Part shown: in pieces, positions 59,465 to 64,000 of the stretch
Layout: every line of letters begins with the position of its first letter
How positions within the stretch are numbered: the stretch's first letter is position 1
Assembly (NCBI GenBank): GCA_963575745.1
Contig: CAUYUJ010020680.1
Coordinates: 36,001-100,000, forward strand
DNA length: 64,000 bases
DNA from: Prorocentrum cordatum
Lineage: Eukaryota; Sar; Dinophyceae; Prorocentrales; Prorocentraceae
Direction of reading: 5' to 3'
Made by a program: the position numbers and the translations under genes
The notes under the pieces: generated by a model
The model's database searches: none
What the model saw: only the letters and a program-made list of their open reading frames with translations
Told to the model about the DNA's origin: nothing

Positions 59465-61150
59465 GGTGGCTTCAGGGGGCCCTGCGTGGATCCGATTCTT
59501 CGAGACCGGCGTCGGTGCGCAGCCCTCGTGGTTCGCCTGCTCGCCGCAGGGGTCATCGACCTGGCCAGCGACCCCAGCGCTGTGATGGACGAGGTCGGCC
59601 TTTTCAGCGCGCCCAAGAAGAGCGGGCGGCAGCGGCTCGTCGTCGACGCCCGGCCCGCCAACTTTTGGTTCGGCGCGCCCGCTGACGTGCGCCTGGCGGC
59701 GATTGAGCTGCCCGACGGCGCCAACCTGTGGGCGGCCTCGGCGGACATCGCGGGCGCCTTCTACAACGTGGAGCTGCCGCGCGTATGGCGGCCATGTTTC
59801 GCGCCCCCGCCGATAGACGCTTGGGGGCGGGGGCGTGGTGCCGTCCAGGGGCAGCGGCAGTCTCAGCGGCAGTGGCCGCGCCTCGCAGTTCTGCCCATGG
59901 GATGGAGCCGCTCGCTGGCCGTCTGTCAGCGGGTGTCGGAGTCGGCTGCCGATCGGGCGGGGCTGGCGCCGGCGTCGAGGGTCGTGGGCCGCCAGAGCTG
60001 CCCGCGCATGGCAGGGGGCGGGCACCTCGAGTACGTCGACAACTTTGCCTCGCTCTCGTTGGATCGCGACACCATCGGGCGGATGAAGGATGACATTGTC
60101 GCAGAGCTGCGCGAGAGCGGCCTCCCTGTCCACGAGGATGAGAGCGCAGCGCTCCGCGCGCAGTTGCTGAGCTGGGTCACTGATGGCGAGCGCGGGCCCG
60201 TCTCTCCGACGCCTCGGAGGGCTTGGCGTTTGATCCTCGCCGCGCGGGCGCTCCTGGCAATGCCCGAGGTCTCGGCCCCGCGCTTTAGGCAGGTGGTAGG
60301 TCACTACACCTTCCTCTGTATGGTGAGGCGCCCGCGGCTGTTCATTTTCTCCGCGGTGTACCGTTCGCCGCCGAGGCTGGGGGGGCGCCGCGCCAGTGGT
60401 GACATGGCGTGCGCCGCGAGCTGCCGTGGGTCATGGGCGTCGTGCCCCTGGCCGTGGCGGACCTGCGCGCGGACTGGCTTGGCCGCGTCTTGCGCGCGGG
60501 GCGTGCGGGCGTGACTTTGACAAAAGTGCGGTGGAGAAGCCTGGGGGAGTTCATGAACGCTGGCGCTTCCGAGGCCCCAACGCGAGAGCCCCTGGGGGGG
60601 AGCTCTTCGCGCCCTTCTGCGAGAGCCTCGTCGACGTCGGGTCGCTTTCGAAGTCCAACGTCCTCGCTACTCCGTCGGCTTCTGCGGATGCCACCACCCT
60701 CGTGGAGTGCCCAGCAGCAGGCTACAGGATTTGAGCCTCTTGAAGTGGAGCTGGTCTAGGGTGAGTGGGTCGTCATCTCCAGTGGGGCCTGGGAACGGGG
60801 GAAGCACGTCGCGGCGTTGGAGGGGGGGGGCTCTCCTTCGCGCACTGAAACATGTACTTCGAGATTCGAAACAGCATGGCCATCGTGTTCTCTTTCTCTC
60901 GGACGGCCTCGTCGCCGTCCTGGCTCTTCCGAAGGGCCGCTCCTCGCGGCCGCGTCTGCCGTCGGTGGGCCGCCCTGGCCGATGCGGGCGGCGTCAGCGC
61001 GGCGCTGCGCTGGGTGTTCTCGGAGGCGAACCTGGCGGACCTGCCGTCTCGTCGCGCCATTCGCATCGGCGCTCGGCTCCATTGGGGCGCAGTCGCCAGT
61101 CTGGCCGCCGCGAAGGGGCCCGGCCCCGCGAGCGGCGGTGGCCCGGGGCC
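59465..61150 (+). pseudogene. YR-2 reverse transcriptase and RNase H, frame-shifted
   Basis: In phase with the left half, VDPILRD is followed by EVGLFSAPKKSGRQRLVVDARPAN, SADIAGAFYNVEL (palm Asp), AVLPMGWSRSLAVCQ and EYVDNF (the box as YVDN). RNase H remains as fragments in three phases: LPWVMGVVPLAVADLRADW (60415-60470), HVAALEGG (60808-60835), then VLFLSDGLVAVLALPKGRSS (60880-60940), then VFSEANLADLPSR (61015-61055). The shift near 60822-60830 falls in a run of nine Gs. Confidence 0.65.
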
Positions 61151-61279
61151 AGGCCGCGAGGCCGCGGGCGCCGCTGATGGCGGCCTCCCTGGCAGGGCCG
61201 GCGCGGGGCCGCCGACGGGCCGCCCGCGGCCTGGGGGCGAGGGCGGCGGAGGAGGGCAGCGGCGCGGGCGCCCGAGGCC

Positions 61280-62150
61280 ATGGCCCTGCTGGTCTCGGCA
61301 GGGCACGTGTTGAGGGCCCTCTCGGTTGCCGAGACCACGGGGGCCAAGGGCGTGAACGTGTGGGGGGGCTTCGCCGCCTGGCTGGCGACTGCGTCTCTGC
61401 CGCTTCGGACCGAGACGGCGGGCGACCAGATGGCGCACTGGATGGGCCAGCAGTGCTTGGAGGGCTGGAACCCCGAGCGGGGCGCCTACATGCTGGCGGC
61501 GCTGAAGTTCACCATGCCGCAGTTCTCGCGCGGGGGGCTCGGTCTGCCGCGGGCGCTGCAGGCCTTGCGGGGCTGGAGGAGGCGGGTGCCCGCCCGCGCC
61601 GGGCCCCCGCTGCCGCGGGAGATCGCGGCGCCGATCGCGGCGAGGCTGATCGCGGCGAGGCTGCGGGCGGCGATCTACGTGCTGGTGACCTTCGCGGGCT
61701 ACCTGCGGCCGTCGGGGGCCCCCGGGGCGACGGGGTCTCATCTGATCCTTCCGACGCCTGGCGGGGCGTGCGACGGGTGGTCGCTGGCTTTCCATCCTCG
61801 CGAGCTGGCGGTGCCGAGCGAGACGCAGGTTTACGACGAGGCGATGCCCTTCGACGCGCCGTTCTACGGTTTCCTGCCAGCAGCCCTTCGCTGGCTCAAG
61901 GCGTCGACCCATCCGAGCGCACTGCCGTTCTTGATCGCCCTCGTGCAGGCCCTCTTCAAGCGGGCGGCGGCCAATGTCGGCGTTGCGACGCTGGCGCCGC
62001 AGCTGTGCCAGCTCAGACGCTCGGGGCCGTCGGTTGAGCAGGCCATTGAGCTGCGGGCCCTGGCCAGCGTCAAGGTGCGCGGCCGCTAGAGGACTGACGC
62101 CTCGGTCGCCCGGTGCCAGAAGCCCGGGCGCGTGAACGAGCAGTTGCAGA
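61280..62150 (+). pseudogene. YR-2 tyrosine recombinase, inactivated
   Basis: The helical N-terminus and the catalytic fold are recognisable. The first Arg is in GYLRPSG (61705). The PHxLRH motif has become PQLCQLRRSG (61999-62028), so the His is lost. RGR is followed by TAG (62087-62089) where Trp is expected, and the nucleophile position reads Cys in SVARCQK (62114-62116). These lesions rule out activity. The natural frame continues in phase to about 62170. Confidence 0.65.
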
Positions 62151-62179
62151 GGCTGGGCCCCGCGGTGCAGCGCGCGGCC

Positions 62180-62878
62180 CAGCTGGCCCCCGCTCGGCTG
62201 GCCTCGCTCCTCAGCTGGCGCTGGGGGGGCTGCTGGGGCCGCGGCGCAGACGCCCTCTGGCGCCGCCAATCTTCGCGGAGGTGTTCTCGGGCGAGGGCGT
62301 TCTCGCAGCTGCCCTGCGCCGAGAGGGCTCCCTGGCCATCGAGTCGGACATCGCCTGGGGGCCCGACTGGGATCTGACGGTCCCGAAGGTGGTGCGGCTG
62401 CTGCGAAGTCGTTTGGGCGCGGGGCTCATCTGGGGCGTGCGCCTCGGGGTGCCCTGCCAGACGTGGACCAGGATCAGGAACGCTGGGCCTCTTCGTGCAC
62501 CAGGTGAGCGCGGCTCCTGGCCCACTCGCTTGAGATCAGACGACGAGGTCTGGGGCCTGGCCGCCGTGGCGGACCCGTCCGACCGCGCTCAGATAGTGCT
62601 GGCGAACAGGCTCGTGAGGTTGCGTGAAAGCCTCTGGTCTGGTTCTCCGCGCATGCATTCCTTTCGCGATCGAGAACCCTGCCATTCTAGGCCCTAGACT
62701 CTGGCTCATTCCGTCACTTCAGCGGCTTCGGAAGCAAGCGCGTGTCTCTTGGGTTGTCACTCGCTGCTGTCAGGACGGGACCCCTTGGAAGAAACCCACG
62801 GGTCTCTTGGGGTTCCGCGTAGATGTTGAAGCGTTTGCTCGTCTTTGTAAAAGAATGGTACGCCCCATCATATTCTGA
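62180..62878 (+). pseudogene. YR-2 C-terminal C5-methyltransferase-like domain, frame-shifted
   Basis: Motifs: FAEVFSGEGVLAAAL (motif I), AIESDIAWG, LGVPCQTWTRIRN (a PCQ-like motif IV), then after a phase change PFAIENPAILGPRLW (ENP) and CQDGTPWKKPTGLL (motif VIII-like). The frame ends near 62878. Here the domain follows the recombinase, unlike YR-1 where it is nested in RNase H. Whether it ever methylated DNA is unknown. Confidence 0.6.
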
Positions 62879-63206
62879 ATGGTCGAGCTCCGGGAGGCCC
62901 TCCGCGGACTCTTGCGGCGCTGCCTTGCCCGAAATCGCTCGCCGCCAGGTGGGCGAGAGTTTGTTTGTTTTCGACGCTCGTTTGCAGTCTGAAGGTTTAT
63001 CTTTCGCGCCGTTGTGGATCGGCTGTTGACTAGAGAGGAGGGGCCCTCGGGAATGTTCGGAGAGGGTTTGGCCGTGGGGCCGCGCGTCAGAGTTGATTCG
63101 GTTATTGAATGTTCTTTGCCCGGGCCCAGTGTGCACGCGGTGCTGCCCTTCGCTCTCGAATGCAATCCTCGCTGGCCTCGGATAAACCATCGTTCGGGCG
63201 TGATTG
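62879..63206. other. Unassigned DNA right of YR-2
   Basis: This probably includes the 3' non-coding end of YR-2. No repeat matching the left end of YR-2 was found by eye. Confidence 0.35.
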
Positions 63207-63682
63207 TGATGCTTTTGCTGATGATGCTGCTGATCATGATGATGAGGATGATGATGATGATGATGCTGACGATGATGATTTTGACGATGGTGATGAGGAT
63301 GGTGATGATGCCGACGGTGTTTATGATGATGCTGATGATGCTGATGCTGACGACGATGGTGATGTTGATGGTGATGGTGATGAAGATGGCGATGACGATG
63401 GCAATGCTGATGATGTTGATGACGGTGGTGATGCTGATGATGCTGGTGATGATGATTCTGATGATGACGATGATTATGATGATACTGGCGATGACGATGC
63501 CGATGATGGTGATGCTGATCATGATGATGATTATATTGCTGATACTAGTATCTCTGATGATGCCGCTGATGATGGTGATGCTGGTGCTGCTGGTGATGGT
63601 GATGACGCTTTTGATGCTGATTTTGCTGGTGATTATCATGCTTTTCATGATTCTGCTGATGATGATGGTGATGCTCATGATA

Positions 63683-63742
<60 letters not shown>

Positions 63743-64000
63743 TCGATGATGATTATGATGCTGATGAGGGTCATGCTGATGCTGCTGATGATGGTGGTGA
63801 TGATCCCGGCGATGATGATGATGTGGATGATGCTGATGATGATGATGGCGAGGAGGAATAATAGTATGAACAACGCAGGATGAAGATGAGAATGATGATG
63901 CTGCTGACGATGATGGTGTTGATTATGATGATTCGGATGATGATGACCATGCTGATGAGGTTTCGTGATGATGCTGGTGGTGGTGATCATGGTTCCGATG
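63207..64000. repeat. (GAT)n-rich tract, right of YR-2
   Basis: GAT with GCT, GGT and GAC variants runs to the window end, and is pure (GAT)n at about 63682-63740. The poly-Asp and poly-Met frames through it are artefacts. Confidence 0.9.

Larger units (their letters stand above)
49750..63150 (+). mobile_element. YR-2: degenerate DIRS-like element, split by YR-1
   Basis: The left part (49750-52199) holds Gag-like frames and the start of pol. The right part (59465-about 63150) holds RT, RNase H, tyrosine recombinase and a methyltransferase-like domain. Joining base 52199 to 59465 keeps the reading phase, as expected if YR-1 simply interrupted it. Multiple frame changes, a stop and lost catalytic residues show that it is dead. 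I could not identify terminal repeats; the outer limits are placed at the GAT tracts and are approximate. Confidence 0.7.

Noticed and set aside
63014-63883. Poly-Met and poly-Asp proteins
   Set aside because: They are phase translations of (GAT)n.
1-64000. tRNA, 5S rRNA or spliced-leader RNA genes
   Set aside because: Scanned by eye on both strands; no cloverleaf with A/B boxes, no 5S core, and no leader followed by a donor site was found. A covariance-model scan would be decisive.

Overview
This window looks like nuclear DNA of a dinoflagellate, and almost all of it is transposable elements and simple repeats. The clearest organism marker is a degenerate copy of the dinoflagellate spliced leader at 37515-37536, fused to the 5' end of a LINE-type retroelement. 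The GC-rich reading frames, the many (GGA/TCC)n, (GAT)n and GGCCATCTTGG-type repeats, and the mix of Ty1/copia, tyrosine-recombinase and LINE elements fit that lineage. I cannot name the genus. I see no convincing host gene beyond a possible C-terminal exon at 2-124 and a weak candidate exon near 36195.

Layout. 1-5531: repeats, with no recognisable gene. 5537-12546: a young, apparently complete Ty1/copia element (Copia-1). It has identical 159-bp LTRs, 5-bp target duplications (CCAGC), a primer binding site and one unbroken 2035-codon gag-pol frame. 12547-15502: a 73-bp tandem array and GGA/TCC microsatellites. 15503-31587: a 16-kb, older copia element (Copia-2) with ~265-bp LTRs and a GCTTG duplication. 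Its broken polyprotein carries, besides Gag, protease, integrase, RT and RNase H, an RNA 2'-phosphotransferase (Tpt1/KptA)-like domain, a RING-H2 finger and DNA-methyltransferase-like modules. 31588-37514: degenerate minisatellites, microsatellites and unassigned DNA. 37515-about 43860: a LINE with a spliced-leader relic, whose RT core is deleted. 43860-49276: microsatellites, two fold-back elements and tandem repeats. 49277-63985: a (GAT)n-rich locus holding a degenerate DIRS-like element (YR-2), itself split by a fresh PAT-like element (YR-1, 52200-59464) with the classical A1 ... B1-A2-B2 split direct repeats.

The strongest candidate for something undescribed is a family of tiny hairpins dispersed inside the copia elements. 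Copia-2 carries about 37 copies of a 14-nt unit of the form GCNNG-GNRA-CNNGC: a 5-bp stem with covarying middle pairs and a GNRA-type tetraloop. They run through its coding region and into its 3' UTR. Copia-1 carries nine copies of a different hairpin with core GCGG-N6-CCGC and covarying outer stems. The stems change in compensating fashion, and some copies lie in other reading frames or outside coding sequence, so protein constraint alone does not explain them. Copia-2 also ends in a 3' UTR made almost entirely of consecutive hairpins.

Other themes: methyltransferase-like domains recur in three of the four large elements. A canonical -1 slippery heptamer in Copia-1 leads into a Cys/Trp-rich finger encoded in the -1 frame. 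The YR-1 insertion leaves the host element's reading frame exactly in register, with no target duplication. All identifications rest on reading motifs by eye; no database search was possible.
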